Assembly (NCBI GenBank): GCA_036557785.1
Contig: DATBGZ010000066.1
Location: 30,574 to 94,573 of the forward strand
DNA: 64,000 nucleotides
Reading direction: 5' to 3'
Source of the DNA: DATBGZ01 sp036557785
GTDB lineage: Bacteria; Actinomycetota; Actinomycetes; Mycobacteriales; Micromonosporaceae
The notes below the pieces were generated by a model, which saw only the letters and a list, made by a program, of their open reading frames with translations, did no database searches and was not told the DNA's origin. Shown here in pieces: positions 31,453 through 39,736 of the stretch. Each line of letters starts with the position of its first letter. The stretch's first letter is position 1. The position numbers and the translations under genes were made by a program.

Positions 31453-34257
31453 CTATAGGCGACGTTCGATGGGTAGGCGCGACCGCGTGAGCAGGCCGGC
31501 GCCGAGGATCGACACGAGTGGTACCGCGATGAGCACCACGACAAGGGTGAGCCATGGCAGCGCCGGTCGCGTCGGCGTGGCCGGCCAGATGCTCGCCCAG
31601 GGCACCTGGTTGCGAGCCTCGATCACGGCGACCGCGACGCCGATGCCGGCGAGCGACCCGAGCACGGACCCGAGCCCGGCGATGACCGAGGACTGGCTCA
31701 CCGACAGGCCGCGGCGCACCGTCGGGGATGCTCCCACGGCGGCGAGCGTGGAGAGGTCGGCTCGTCCATCGGCCGCGGCCAGACCCGTGCCGACGCCGGC
31801 TGCCCCGAGCGTGATGAGCGCCGCGGCACCGATCAGGAGCAGCAGTTGCGGGGGAGTGTTCGTGGGCGGGCCCAACTCGATACTGCCCCCCGTCTGCAGC
31901 GCGTTCATCGCCGCCCGGAAGCGCTCCTGCTCGGCCTGGCTCGGCAGCCGCGTGGTCGAGCCGACGAGCAGTTGCTGCGCGACGGCGAGGCCGGCGTCCT
32001 CGACGAGCTGTGGGGGGAGCACCGCGGTCCGGACCACGTTGGGCGTGGTGAGCAGGTAGCCCGGCATCGTCACGAGCGTCTTGGTGTGCCCCGGCGGCAC
32101 GTAGATCCCGTCATCCCCGACAACCAGATCTCCCCGGGTGCCGTCGTCGCCCGACGCGTTCGGATCGGGCTGGATGATGGCGAGGGTCACCTTTCCCTCG
32201 TTGATGTACAAGGGGGAACCGACCACGACGCCGCCAGACGCGAGCATCCGTCGGGCCCGATCCAGGTCGTCACCCGAGGCGCCGGTCAGCGCCGCCAGCG
32301 CGCTGCCGTCGTCGACCGAGAGGAACCCACCGAAGGACGCGTCGCGGGGGTCGCAGTTCGGGTTCCGGCCCGCCTGTTCCCGCTCGGCATCGGTCAGTTG
32401 CCCGAACATCCATTTCTTCAGCTGCGGGCACAGGTCGTTCATCACGACCTGGATGCCGCAGTTCTTGTCCTGGGACGTGCCGACCGGGCAGGACGGCGAG
32501 CCGACGGGGTACACCTGGTCAACCGGGAGGATCGAGCGCATCGTCTGCTCCAGAGTGGACGGATCCACTCCGGTCGGGGTGAAGACGGAGACCGTCCCGG
32601 TGGGGAACTGCTGAGACCACGTCTCCAGGTTGTGCTGACGATCCGAGACCATGATCATTCCGAGCGTGACGCTGCCGGCGACGGCGGCCATCACCGCGGA
32701 GATCGCGGGCGCCGCTGCGGCCCGGTTGCGGGCGGCGTCGCGCAGGGCGATGCGTGGCGCGAGGGGCAGCAGCCGGCCGACCCGCGCGATGAGCCCAACC
32801 AGGGCCGGGGTGCAGAACACCAGGCCGAGCTCCCCGATGACCAGACCCGCCAGCATGATGCTCGTGTCGTAACGCAGCGTGCCATAGACGGTGATGACGC
32901 CACCGCCAGCGATCATCACGAGCCCGACCGCGATCCAGCGCTTGCGCGACCGGGTGGCACCCCGGCGTCCGGCGAGGGCCGAGACCACGTTCTGTCGGGC
33001 CGTGATGAAGGCGGGTACCAATGCGGCGAGCAGTCCGGTGATCACGGCTAGCCCCGCGATCCCGGCGATCGCCCCGGGGAAGACCCGGTATCCACCGTCG
33101 CGGGCATGGGTGAGCAGCTGCTCGACCCATGGCCGGGCCAGGAATGCTGCGGCGATGCCGAGGACGATGCCCGCGCCGGCGCCGAGCACGCCGAGCACGA
33201 AGCCGTCGGCGAGCACGATGCGCCGGATGTGGGCCGGCGTGCCGCCGTTCGCCGCGACGAGGGCCAGTTGGCGTTGCCGGCGACGGGCGCTGACCGCGAA
33301 CGCGGGTCCGGCGAGCAGCACGACCTCCAGCAGCGCGAGCCCGCCGACCAGTACCGAGATCGCGATGCCGCGCGGGTCGACCTGGTACGCGCTCTGCCAG
33401 GCCTGCTTGAGCGGCACGGCCGCGTCCGGCGGCGGGTCGGTGAGCACCGCGCGGGACGTCACGACGATGCCCTTATCGTTGAACGCGAGCACCTGGTCCC
33501 AGGTCACCGGCTGCGGGGTGTCCACCAGCCAGGAGTTCTCCCGGGTCGAGAACCACTTCCCGACCGCCGCGTCGTCGCCGTCGTAGGCGAAGAGCAGCAC
33601 CTGGTCCAGCAGCGACGGGAACACGACCCGCCCCACCACGGTGTAGTCGTGCGGCGTACCGCCGGGATCCACGGTGATGGAGTCGCCGATCGTGGCGCCG
33701 AGCCAGTCCATCGCCTGTTCGGTGAGCGCTACCTCGTTCGCCGTCGATGGGGCGCGCCCGTCGAGGACGTCGACGTAGCCGTGCGCCAGTGGGCTGCTGG
33801 CGTCGACCATGACGGCATCGGGCGCCCCGAAGCCGTCGGGCGTCTGCACGGTGGTCGTGCCACGCCGGACCGGCAGCAGCGTGCTGTGGGCGGGCAGGAT
33901 CGACCGCAACTCCGCCTCGGTTCCGGGCGCGTCTCGCGGATCGGCCTGGCCCGGGCCATCACCACCGACGGCTCTGATGCCCGGTCCGTATCCGGTCGTC
34001 CAGCCGTCGGCGGGGTCGGGCATCTGCATGCTCGGCCAGTGCGACTGCCACTGGATGCGGGCGTCGGCCGTGCCCATGGTGCGGTCGGCCTTCTCGGGCC
34101 CGGTCAGGTTGATCATGTCGTAGGTGGCCGCGGCGAAGCTCAGCGCCAGCACCGGCAGGGCGATCATCGCGACTACGAGCACGGAGCGGCCCCTGGCCCG
34201 ACGCACCTCCCGGCGGGCGACGCGCAGCGCCGTGCGCCAACTGGCGAACAGGCTCAT
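31453..34257 (-). CDS. FtsX/MacB-type ABC transporter permease
   Basis: A 934-residue permease with two FtsX cores: a first membrane helix at about residues 20-42, a large extracytoplasmic domain, three helices, then a second domain and three further helices at the C-terminus. This is the layout of MacB-like or lipoprotein/antimicrobial-peptide exporters. Start ATG 34257 overlaps the ATPase stop (ATGA). The operon order is PadR regulator, ATPase, permease. The substrate is unknown, but such PadR-controlled systems often give antibiotic or peptide resistance. Confidence 0.87.
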   Translation of the reverse strand: MSLFASWRTALRVARREVRRARGRSVLVVAMIALPVLALSFAAATYDMINLTGPEKADRTMGTADARIQWQSHWPSMQMPDPADGWTTGYGPGIRAVGGDGPGQADPRDAPGTEAELRSILPAHSTLLPVRRGTTTVQTPDGFGAPDAVMVDASSPLAHGYVDVLDGRAPSTANEVALTEQAMDWLGATIGDSITVDPGGTPHDYTVVGRVVFPSLLDQVLLFAYDGDDAAVGKWFSTRENSWLVDTPQPVTWDQVLAFNDKGIVVTSRAVLTDPPPDAAVPLKQAWQSAYQVDPRGIAISVLVGGLALLEVVLLAGPAFAVSARRRQRQLALVAANGGTPAHIRRIVLADGFVLGVLGAGAGIVLGIAAAFLARPWVEQLLTHARDGGYRVFPGAIAGIAGLAVITGLLAALVPAFITARQNVVSALAGRRGATRSRKRWIAVGLVMIAGGGVITVYGTLRYDTSIMLAGLVIGELGLVFCTPALVGLIARVGRLLPLAPRIALRDAARNRAAAAPAISAVMAAVAGSVTLGMIMVSDRQHNLETWSQQFPTGTVSVFTPTGVDPSTLEQTMRSILPVDQVYPVGSPSCPVGTSQDKNCGIQVVMNDLCPQLKKWMFGQLTDAEREQAGRNPNCDPRDASFGGFLSVDDGSALAALTGASGDDLDRARRMLASGGVVVGSPLYINEGKVTLAIIQPDPNASGDDGTRGDLVVGDDGIYVPPGHTKTLVTMPGYLLTTPNVVRTAVLPPQLVEDAGLAVAQQLLVGSTTRLPSQAEQERFRAAMNALQTGGSIELGPPTNTPPQLLLLIGAAALITLGAAGVGTGLAAADGRADLSTLAAVGASPTVRRGLSVSQSSVIAGLGSVLGSLAGIGVAVAVIEARNQVPWASIWPATPTRPALPWLTLVVVLIAVPLVSILGAGLLTRSRLPIERRL

Positions 34258-35015
34258 GCTGGCCCGCCGGGGGTGGTGGCGAGCAGCGACTCCGGCGTCG
34301 GCAGCGGTCCCGATGTGTCCACAATGGAGCCATCGCGAAGGAAGACGACCCGGTCCGCCCACGCCGCGTGGCGCGCTTCGTGGGTGACCAGCACACCGGC
34401 CGCGCCAGCGTCGACGCGCGCGCGCATGAGCTTGAGCACCGCCTCGCCCGTCTGCGAGTCCAGGGCGCCGGTCGGCTCGTCGGCCAGGATCAGGCGCCGG
34501 TCGCCGACAAGAGCGCGTGCGATCGCCACGCGCTGCTGCTGCCCACCGGACATCTCGTCCGGGAACCGGTTCGCCAGGTGGGCCAGACCGACCTCCTCGA
34601 GTGCGGCCAGGGCGGCGGCCCGGGTACGGCGCAGCCGTACGCCGTCCAGCTCCAGCGGCAGGGCGACGTTCTCGGCCGCGGTCAGGCTCGGCAGGAGGTT
34701 CAGGTCCTGAAACACGTACCCGACGCGGCGCCGGCGCACGGCGGCGAGCCCGCGCCGGCTCAGCCCGCCCAGCGTCACGTGCTCGACCACGACCTCACCG
34801 CTGGTCGGTGCGTCGAGCCCACCCGCGAGGTTGAGCAGCGTGGATTTGCCGGAGCCCGACGGGCCCATCACCGCCACCAGCTCGCCGGCCGTCACCGACA
34901 GGGTGACCCCGCGCAGCGCGTGCACGGCGACCTCCCCACGACCGTGCACGCGGGTTACCTCACGCAGCTCCAGGACGGTCTCGGCGGGACGGGCGGTCGG
35001 ATCGGTCGCGGTCAT
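34254..35015 (-). CDS. ABC transporter ATPase, MacB/LolD type
   Basis: A 253-residue ATPase: Walker A MGPSGSGKSTLLNLAGGLD, Q-loop FQDLNLLPSLTAAENVALPLEL, signature MSGGQQQRVAIARAL, Walker B LILADEPTGALDS and H-loop THEARHA. It is the LolD/MacB subgroup that works with FtsX permeases by mechanotransmission. The start is ATG 35015 because it overlaps the padR stop as ATGA; ATG 35030 would lie inside padR. Confidence 0.92.
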   Translation of the reverse strand: MTATDPTARPAETVLELREVTRVHGRGEVAVHALRGVTLSVTAGELVAVMGPSGSGKSTLLNLAGGLDAPTSGEVVVEHVTLGGLSRRGLAAVRRRRVGYVFQDLNLLPSLTAAENVALPLELDGVRLRRTRAAALAALEEVGLAHLANRFPDEMSGGQQQRVAIARALVGDRRLILADEPTGALDSQTGEAVLKLMRARVDAGAAGVLVTHEARHAAWADRVVFLRDGSIVDTSGPLPTPESLLATTPGGPA

Positions 35016-35635
35016 CGCGTCTGCCCCCATACGTGCTCGGTCGAGTCTTTCTCGGAAGAGTCCACTGTGGACTTGCGTCGGCCGCGATGTCCCACGATGG
35101 ACTTCCCGGCGGGTGCTGAGAACCGGGTGAGGCTGGACTCGCAGTGATCGAGCCAGCGCACCTCGGCCTCAGCCTGGAAGATCATCGACTCCAGCACGAG
35201 CCGCCAGGCCAGTTCGGTGCCCTGGGGGTCGTCGGAGGCCGTCTTCAGCCGGGTGAGCTCCTGCAACGTGCGCATCGCGGAGGATCGCTGGGTCTGCACG
35301 ACGGTGTGCACGTCGACCCCTGGGGTGGTCAGCGCGAGCGCCAGCTTGATCGCGAGCTCGTCGCGGGGGCGGTCGCCCCGCTCGATCGGGCTGGCGAACC
35401 ACAACGCGAGCTCCGCGCGGCCGTCCGCGGTGATCTCGTACGGCCGCTGACCCCCGTCGTTTTCCGGCAGCGCCCGCACCAGACCATCGCGTTCGAGGCG
35501 GGCCAGCGTCGTATAGACCTGCCCGATGTTCAGTGGCCACGTGCCCCCGGTCGTCCGCTCGAACTCGGTGCGCAACTGGTACCCGTACCGCGCTCCGCGC
35601 TCGAGCAGGGCCAGCAGCCCGTACCGGACGCTCAT
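35012..35635 (-). CDS. PadR-family transcriptional regulator
   Basis: A 207-residue PadR regulator: winged helix with YGLLALLERGARYGYQL and NIGQVYTTLARLERDGLVR, then a long helical C-terminal (Vir-like) dimerisation domain. It is first in the operon with the ATPase and FtsX permease and would act as a ligand-responsive repressor of that operon. Its ATG overlaps the stop of an upstream 26-codon mini-ORF (ATGA), with GGAGG shortly before it. Confidence 0.9.
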   Translation of the reverse strand: MSVRYGLLALLERGARYGYQLRTEFERTTGGTWPLNIGQVYTTLARLERDGLVRALPENDGGQRPYEITADGRAELALWFASPIERGDRPRDELAIKLALALTTPGVDVHTVVQTQRSSAMRTLQELTRLKTASDDPQGTELAWRLVLESMIFQAEAEVRWLDHCESSLTRFSAPAGKSIVGHRGRRKSTVDSSEKDSTEHVWGQTR

Positions 35636-35712
35636 GCCCGTCCGCCTCCGCGCTCGCTCCGCTCCTCGGGCCTGGCGGCCCTGCGATGCTCACTCGCTGT
35701 CGGCTCGCTCAT
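35632..35712 (-). CDS. Leader mini-ORF 2 (26 codons)
   Basis: Nearly the same peptide as mini-ORF 1, ending RGGGRA and TGA, with the TGA overlapping the padR ATG as ATGA. The 77-bp period is not a multiple of three, yet each copy closes precisely on the next start. This arrangement would couple ribosome flow through the leader to padR translation if the mini-ORFs are used. Confidence 0.35.
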   Translation of the reverse strand: MSEPTASEHRRAARPEERSERGGGRA

Positions 35713-35789
35713 GCCTGCTCGCCTCCGCGCTCGCTCCGCTCCTCGGGCCTGGCGGCCCTGCGATGCTCACTCGCTGTCGGCTCGCTCAT
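35709..35789 (-). CDS. Leader mini-ORF 1 (26 codons)
   Basis: Encodes MSEPTASEHRRAARPEERSE followed by RGGEQA and TGA. The stop overlaps the ATG of mini-ORF 2 as ATGA, and GGAGG lies 8-10 nt before that ATG. It may be a translated leader or only a by-product of the repeat; no homologue is recognised. Confidence 0.3.
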   Translation of the reverse strand: MSEPTASEHRRAARPEERSERGGEQA

Positions 35790-35815
35790 GCCCGTCCCTC
35801 GTTCATGGTTACGCA

Positions 35816-35835
35816 GTATGCATACCTCGTATGCA
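35816..35835. promoter_or_regulatory. Candidate PadR operator
   Basis: GTATGCATAC (perfect 10-bp palindrome) is followed 3 nt later by GTATGCA, an AT-rich island in the gap between the padR operon (minus) and the second ABC operon (plus). PadR proteins typically bind AT-rich inverted repeats in their own promoter. Assignment is by position and symmetry only. Confidence 0.45.
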
Positions 35836-35927
35836 GGTGCGCAACCCCCGACTCCCTGACATCCGTCACAGGTGCGTCGTGATGCCGGGCGCAGGTGCGG
35901 GCCCCGGGGCCGCGCCATCGTACCGAC

Positions 35928-36824
35928 ATGACACAGACACCCCCCGCGATCCAGGTCACGGGCCTGGTCAAGCGGTACGCGACCGTGACCGCCGTGGGCG
36001 GGCTCGACCTGACCATCTCGCCCGGCGAGGTGGTCGCGCTGCTCGGGCCCAACGGCGCCGGGAAGTCGACCACCATCGACATGCTCCTCGGCCTGACCCG
36101 CCCGGACTCCGGGACCGTGCAGCTGTTCGGCGAGCGACCCGGTAACGCCGTCCGCGCGGGCCGCGTCGGCGCGTTGCTCCAGTCCGGCGGGCTGTTGCCC
36201 GACCTGACGGTCCGGGAGATCGTGGCGCTGACCGCCTCCCTGCACCGGCGGCATCGGCCGGTCGGCCAGGTCCTGGCGCGGGCCGGGATCGCCGACCTTG
36301 CCAAGCGCCGCGTCTCGACCCTCTCCGGCGGACAGCAGCAGCGGGTGCGCTTCGCCGTCGCGCTGGTCGGCGAGCCGGACCTGCTCGTGCTCGATGAGCC
36401 GACCACGGGTCTGGACGTCGAGGCCCGGCGCGCGTTCTGGGCCTCGATCCGGCAGGAGTCGGGCCAGGGGCGCACGGTCCTGTTCGCGACCCACTACCTC
36501 GACGAGGCCGACGCGTACGCCGACCGGATCGTGCTGCTGCGTGCGGGCACGGTCGTCGCCGACGGTACGGCCAGCCAGATCAAGGCGGTGGCCACCGGCC
36601 GGACGATCCGGGCCACTCTTCCCGGCGCCGACCCGGCCGCGTTGGCCAGCCTGGCGGGAGTCGACAGCGTCGAGGTGCGCGGCGATGCCGTCCTGCTGGC
36701 CTGCAACAACTCGGATGCCGCGCTGCGCTCGCTGCTGTCCAGCACGGACGCGCGCGACATCGAAGTGACCGCTCGCAACCTCGAGGACGCGTTCCTCGCC
36801 CTGACCGTGGGAGAGCCGGCATGA
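35928..36824 (+). CDS. ABC-2 type transporter ATPase (DrrA-like)
   Basis: A 298-residue ATPase: Walker A LLGPNGAGKSTTIDMLLGL, Q-loop LLQSGGLLPDLTVREIVAL, signature LSGGQQQRVRFAVAL, Walker B LLVLDEPTTGLD, then a DrrA-type C-terminal domain. Start ATG 35928. The permease gene overlaps its stop. Together with the following kinase/regulator pair it matches the common DesK/DesR-linked exporter layout. Confidence 0.92.
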   Translation: MTQTPPAIQVTGLVKRYATVTAVGGLDLTISPGEVVALLGPNGAGKSTTIDMLLGLTRPDSGTVQLFGERPGNAVRAGRVGALLQSGGLLPDLTVREIVALTASLHRRHRPVGQVLARAGIADLAKRRVSTLSGGQQQRVRFAVALVGEPDLLVLDEPTTGLDVEARRAFWASIRQESGQGRTVLFATHYLDEADAYADRIVLLRAGTVVADGTASQIKAVATGRTIRATLPGADPAALASLAGVDSVEVRGDAVLLACNNSDAALRSLLSSTDARDIEVTARNLEDAFLALTVGEPA

Positions 36825-37552
36825 ACGCCACGTATCTACGCATCGAGATCACGCGTCTGTTTCGCAACCGGCGCGCGCTCGTCTTCAGCATCCTGATGCC
36901 GGCGCTGCTGCTGGCCATCTTCGGCGGCCTGTATAAGAACGACAGCCTCAACGGGGCGGCCGCGAGCGCCTACCTCATGGTGAGCATGGGCCTGTTCGGC
37001 GCCATGACGGCGGCGATAGGCTCCGGCGGCACGATCGCCGTGGAGCGGGGAATCGGCTGGAACCGGCAACTGCGGCTGACCGCGCTCACGCCGCGGGAGT
37101 ACGCGACCACGAAGGTCGTCGTCGCGCTGCTGCTGGCGCTGCCGCCGCTGGTGGTCACCTACGCGATCGGCGTGCTGGGCCTCGGCGTCCGGCTGCCCCT
37201 GCACACGTGGCTCGCGGTCGCCGCCATCTCGTGGGTCGGCGCGCTGCCGTTCGCCGCGCTCGGCCTGCTCGTCGGCTATGTCGCGAAGCCGGACTCGGTT
37301 CAACCGATCACCGGAGTGCTCTACATGCTGCTCGCTGCGTTCGGCGGGATCTGGGTTCCGGCCGAGCAGATGCCCGACCTCATGCGCCGGATCGCCGAGT
37401 GGACGCCGGCCTACTGGGTCGGCCAGGCGGCCCGAACGCCACTGTTCCATACGGCGATCCAGTCGCACGCGGTCTGGTCGGTCCTGGCGTGGACCGCGGT
37501 TTTCGCCCTGGTCGCGGTGCGGCAGTTCCGGCGGGCCACGGCACGGGCATGA
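36821..37552 (+). CDS. ABC-2 type transporter permease
   Basis: A 243-residue permease with six membrane helices, starting MNATYLRIEITRLFRNRR, an amphipathic interface helix typical of ABC-2 proteins. The ATGA overlap with the ATPase gene indicates a stoichiometric pair. The exported compound is unknown; lipids and hydrophobic drugs are usual for the family. Confidence 0.88.
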   Translation: MNATYLRIEITRLFRNRRALVFSILMPALLLAIFGGLYKNDSLNGAAASAYLMVSMGLFGAMTAAIGSGGTIAVERGIGWNRQLRLTALTPREYATTKVVVALLLALPPLVVTYAIGVLGLGVRLPLHTWLAVAAISWVGALPFAALGLLVGYVAKPDSVQPITGVLYMLLAAFGGIWVPAEQMPDLMRRIAEWTPAYWVGQAARTPLFHTAIQSHAVWSVLAWTAVFALVAVRQFRRATARA

Positions 37553-37574
37553 CCCTCGGGCCGCGCCACCCGGA

Positions 37575-37580
37575 TACGGT
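37575..37580 (+). promoter_or_regulatory. -10 box of a leaderless promoter
   Basis: TACGGT ends 7 nt before GTG 37588 of the DesK-like kinase, which has no Shine-Dalgarno site. The kinase/regulator pair may therefore be transcribed separately from the ABC-2 genes. Confidence 0.45.
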
Positions 37581-37587
37581 GACCCTC

Positions 37588-38739
37588 GTGAGCGCCACGG
37601 GCAACCCTGCTCCACCGGAGCACCCACGGTCGGTGGAGCAGGATGCCGGCGTGCCCGGCCGCCCCAGGCATGCCTGGCTGTGGGCTTCGGTCTGGCTCTT
37701 CTACGTGTACTACCCGGCCCGCGACGCCTGGCACGAGACCGGGGCGCGACGCGTCGTCGGCCTGGCGGCGGTGGCGCTGTTCGCCGCGACCTACGTCACC
37801 GCGTTCGCCACCGTGCCGCGTCCGCTGCGCGGCACCACCCGGCGCCGGCAGGCGCTGGCGGTCGGCCTGGTCGTCCTCGGCCTCGTGCTCGCGGTCCTCA
37901 TCGTGGCCGTGCTGGGCGAGGCGAACCTCGCGGTCTTCGTGTACGTCGCGGTGCTGGCGATGTTCCTGCTTCCCGTCCGGTGGGGCTGGGTGGTGGTGGT
38001 CACCCTGCTCGGTGGCACGTACGCCGGCCAACTCCTCATCCCTGGCTGGCACATCGAGGGATCGGTGCAGTTCCAGATCTTCGTCGCGGCCGTGGCGATG
38101 TGGGCGGTGACTCAGATCATCGCCCGCAACCGGGCACTCGCGGCGGCCCACCAGGAGATTGCCCGGCTCGCCGCACAGGAGGAGCGCAACCGGCTCGCCC
38201 GGGACCTGCACGACATCCTCGGCCACTCGCTGACCGTGGTCGCGGTCAAGGCCGAGCTCGCCGGGGCGCTGGTCCGCCGCGACCCCGACCGGGCCGAGAC
38301 CGAGATCCGGGATGTGGAGCGCCTGGCCCGCACCGCACTCGGCGAGGTCCGGGCAGCGGTGGCCGGCAACCGGGAGATCAGCCTGGCCGGCGAGCTCGCC
38401 AACGCCCGCACCGCGCTGGATGCGGCAGGCATCGACGCAGATCTACCATCGGCCATCGACGACGTACCGCCCGAGCGCCGGCAACTGTTCGCCTGGGTCG
38501 TGCGGGAGGGGGTCACGAACGTGGTGCGGCACAGCGCGGCGTCGCGGTGCCAGGTACGCGTCTCGCCCTCGACGGTCTGCGTCTGGGACGACGGCGGGAA
38601 GGCATCCACTGTGGACGTATCGGCCGGCGGTCACGGCCTGGCCGGGCTGCGGGAGCGGGCCGAGGCGGCCGGCGGCCGGCTGCAGGTCGGCCGCGCCCCG
38701 GAAGGCGGCTTCGCGCTCACCGTGAGCGTGGGCCGATGA
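37588..38739 (+). CDS. DesK-type membrane histidine kinase
   Basis: A 383-residue kinase with about five membrane helices (residues 35-175), then HisKA_3 (NRLARDLHDILGHSLTVVAVKAELA) and a compact HATPase (VVREGVTNVVRHS; DDGG; GGHGLAGLRERAEAAGG). DesK-type kinases sense membrane state through their helices. GTG 37588 lies 7 nt after TACGGT, suggesting a leaderless transcript and separate control from the ABC genes 35 bp upstream. It overlaps the regulator gene as ATGA. Confidence 0.9.
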   Translation: MSATGNPAPPEHPRSVEQDAGVPGRPRHAWLWASVWLFYVYYPARDAWHETGARRVVGLAAVALFAATYVTAFATVPRPLRGTTRRRQALAVGLVVLGLVLAVLIVAVLGEANLAVFVYVAVLAMFLLPVRWGWVVVVTLLGGTYAGQLLIPGWHIEGSVQFQIFVAAVAMWAVTQIIARNRALAAAHQEIARLAAQEERNRLARDLHDILGHSLTVVAVKAELAGALVRRDPDRAETEIRDVERLARTALGEVRAAVAGNREISLAGELANARTALDAAGIDADLPSAIDDVPPERRQLFAWVVREGVTNVVRHSAASRCQVRVSPSTVCVWDDGGKASTVDVSAGGHGLAGLRERAEAAGGRLQVGRAPEGGFALTVSVGR

Positions 38740-39368
38740 GCCCGGCCGACGGCCGCACGCCGATCCGGCTGCTGCTCGCGGACGACCAGGCACTGGTCCG
38801 GGGCGCGCTCGCCGCGCTGCTCAACCTCGAGCCGGACCTCGAGGTGGTGGCCGAGGTCGGCCGCGGCGACGAGGTGGTCGCCGCGGCGAGACGGGTGCGG
38901 CCCGACGTGGCCCTGCTCGACGTCGAGATGCCCGGGCTGGACGGGATCGCGGCCACCGAGGCGGTCCGGGCCGCGCTACCGAGCTGCCGGGTGCTCGTGG
39001 TCACCACCTTCGGTCGCCCGGGCTACCTGCGCCGAGCCATGGCCGCCGGGGCGAGCGGGTTCGTGGTGAAGGACACCCCGGCGCGACAGCTCGCCGAGGC
39101 CGTACGGCGGGTGGCGACCGGGCTCCGGGTGGTCGACCCGGCCCTGGCCGCGGAGACCCTGGCGAGCGGGGAGTCGCCGCTGACCGGCCGGGAGACCGAC
39201 GTGCTGCGCGCGGCCCGCGACGGCGGCACGGTCGTGGACATCGCCACGGCCCTGGGCCTGTCGGAGGGCACGGTCCGCAACCACCTCTCCGCGGCGATCG
39301 GCAAGACCGGTGCCCGGACCCGGGCCGAGGCGGTGCGCCTCGCCGACGAGCAGGGCTGGTTGCTGTAG
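38736..39368 (+). CDS. NarL/DesR-type response regulator
   Basis: A 210-residue response regulator: receiver with LLLADDQ, phosphoacceptor Asp in VALLDVEMPGLDG and Lys in FVVKDTP; LuxR-type HTH with LTGRETDVLRAARDG and SEGTVRNHLSAAI. It is co-translated with the DesK-like kinase and probably controls the adjacent ABC-2 exporter in response to membrane or drug stress (inference). Confidence 0.92.
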   Translation: MSPADGRTPIRLLLADDQALVRGALAALLNLEPDLEVVAEVGRGDEVVAAARRVRPDVALLDVEMPGLDGIAATEAVRAALPSCRVLVVTTFGRPGYLRRAMAAGASGFVVKDTPARQLAEAVRRVATGLRVVDPALAAETLASGESPLTGRETDVLRAARDGGTVVDIATALGLSEGTVRNHLSAAIGKTGARTRAEAVRLADEQGWLL

Positions 39369-39428
39369 CCCCGCACGGTCGCTGCGCCGAGCGGTGCACG
39401 GGTCGCGGGCGTGGGGCACGATGGCCGG

Positions 39429-39689
39429 GTGACGCGATGGGAGTACGCGCGGCTGGAGTACCGCGCCACCGGGTCGTTCGGCATCGACCAGCACATCGAC
39501 TGGAGCGCCACGTTCCACCACCCGGACGGACCGCAGAACTGGGGCATCGACGAACGCTTCGACGACCTGCGCCATCTCAACCGCGCGGGCGCGGACGGGT
39601 GGCAGGCGTACGACCGGCACGCGCGGATGATCGGAGCACCGCAGCGGCTCAACGCGGTGACCTACTCGCTGCGCCGCCCGATCGCCTGA
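39429..39689 (+). CDS. Small DUF4177-like protein
   Basis: An 86-residue protein starting TRWEYARLEYR and containing LNRAGADGWQAYDR and a final TYSLRRP. That W-E-Y ... LN-GxDGW ... LRRP pattern resembles DUF4177 proteins, whose function is unknown. GTG 39429 is chosen because CACGAT lies 6 nt upstream (possible leaderless start); GTG 39411 is an alternative. It stands alone between the regulator and the serine hydrolase. Confidence 0.55.
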   Translation: MTRWEYARLEYRATGSFGIDQHIDWSATFHHPDGPQNWGIDERFDDLRHLNRAGADGWQAYDRHARMIGAPQRLNAVTYSLRRPIA

Positions 39690-39724
39690 GATCGGACCCC
39701 TTTGCCCGGTGCGTACCCGAGTCG

Positions 39725-39730
39725 TACAGT
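39725..39730 (+). promoter_or_regulatory. -10 box of a leaderless promoter
   Basis: TACAGT ends 6 nt before GTG 39737 of the serine hydrolase, and no Shine-Dalgarno site precedes the codon. Confidence 0.5.
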
Positions 39731-39736
39731 GCGCCC

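Larger units (their letters stand above)
35629..35797 (-). repeat. Two tandem 77-bp direct repeats plus partial third copy
   Basis: The segment beginning CGCTCATGCC recurs at 35629, 35706 and 35783 (exact 77-bp spacing). The first two copies are complete and differ at about three positions; the third is only a start. On the minus strand each full unit carries ATG, 26 sense codons rich in Glu/Arg/Ser, GGAGG, and an ATGA junction. The repeat makes up most of the padR leader. Such CGCTC/GAGCG-rich units may be members of a dispersed repeat family. Confidence 0.9.
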
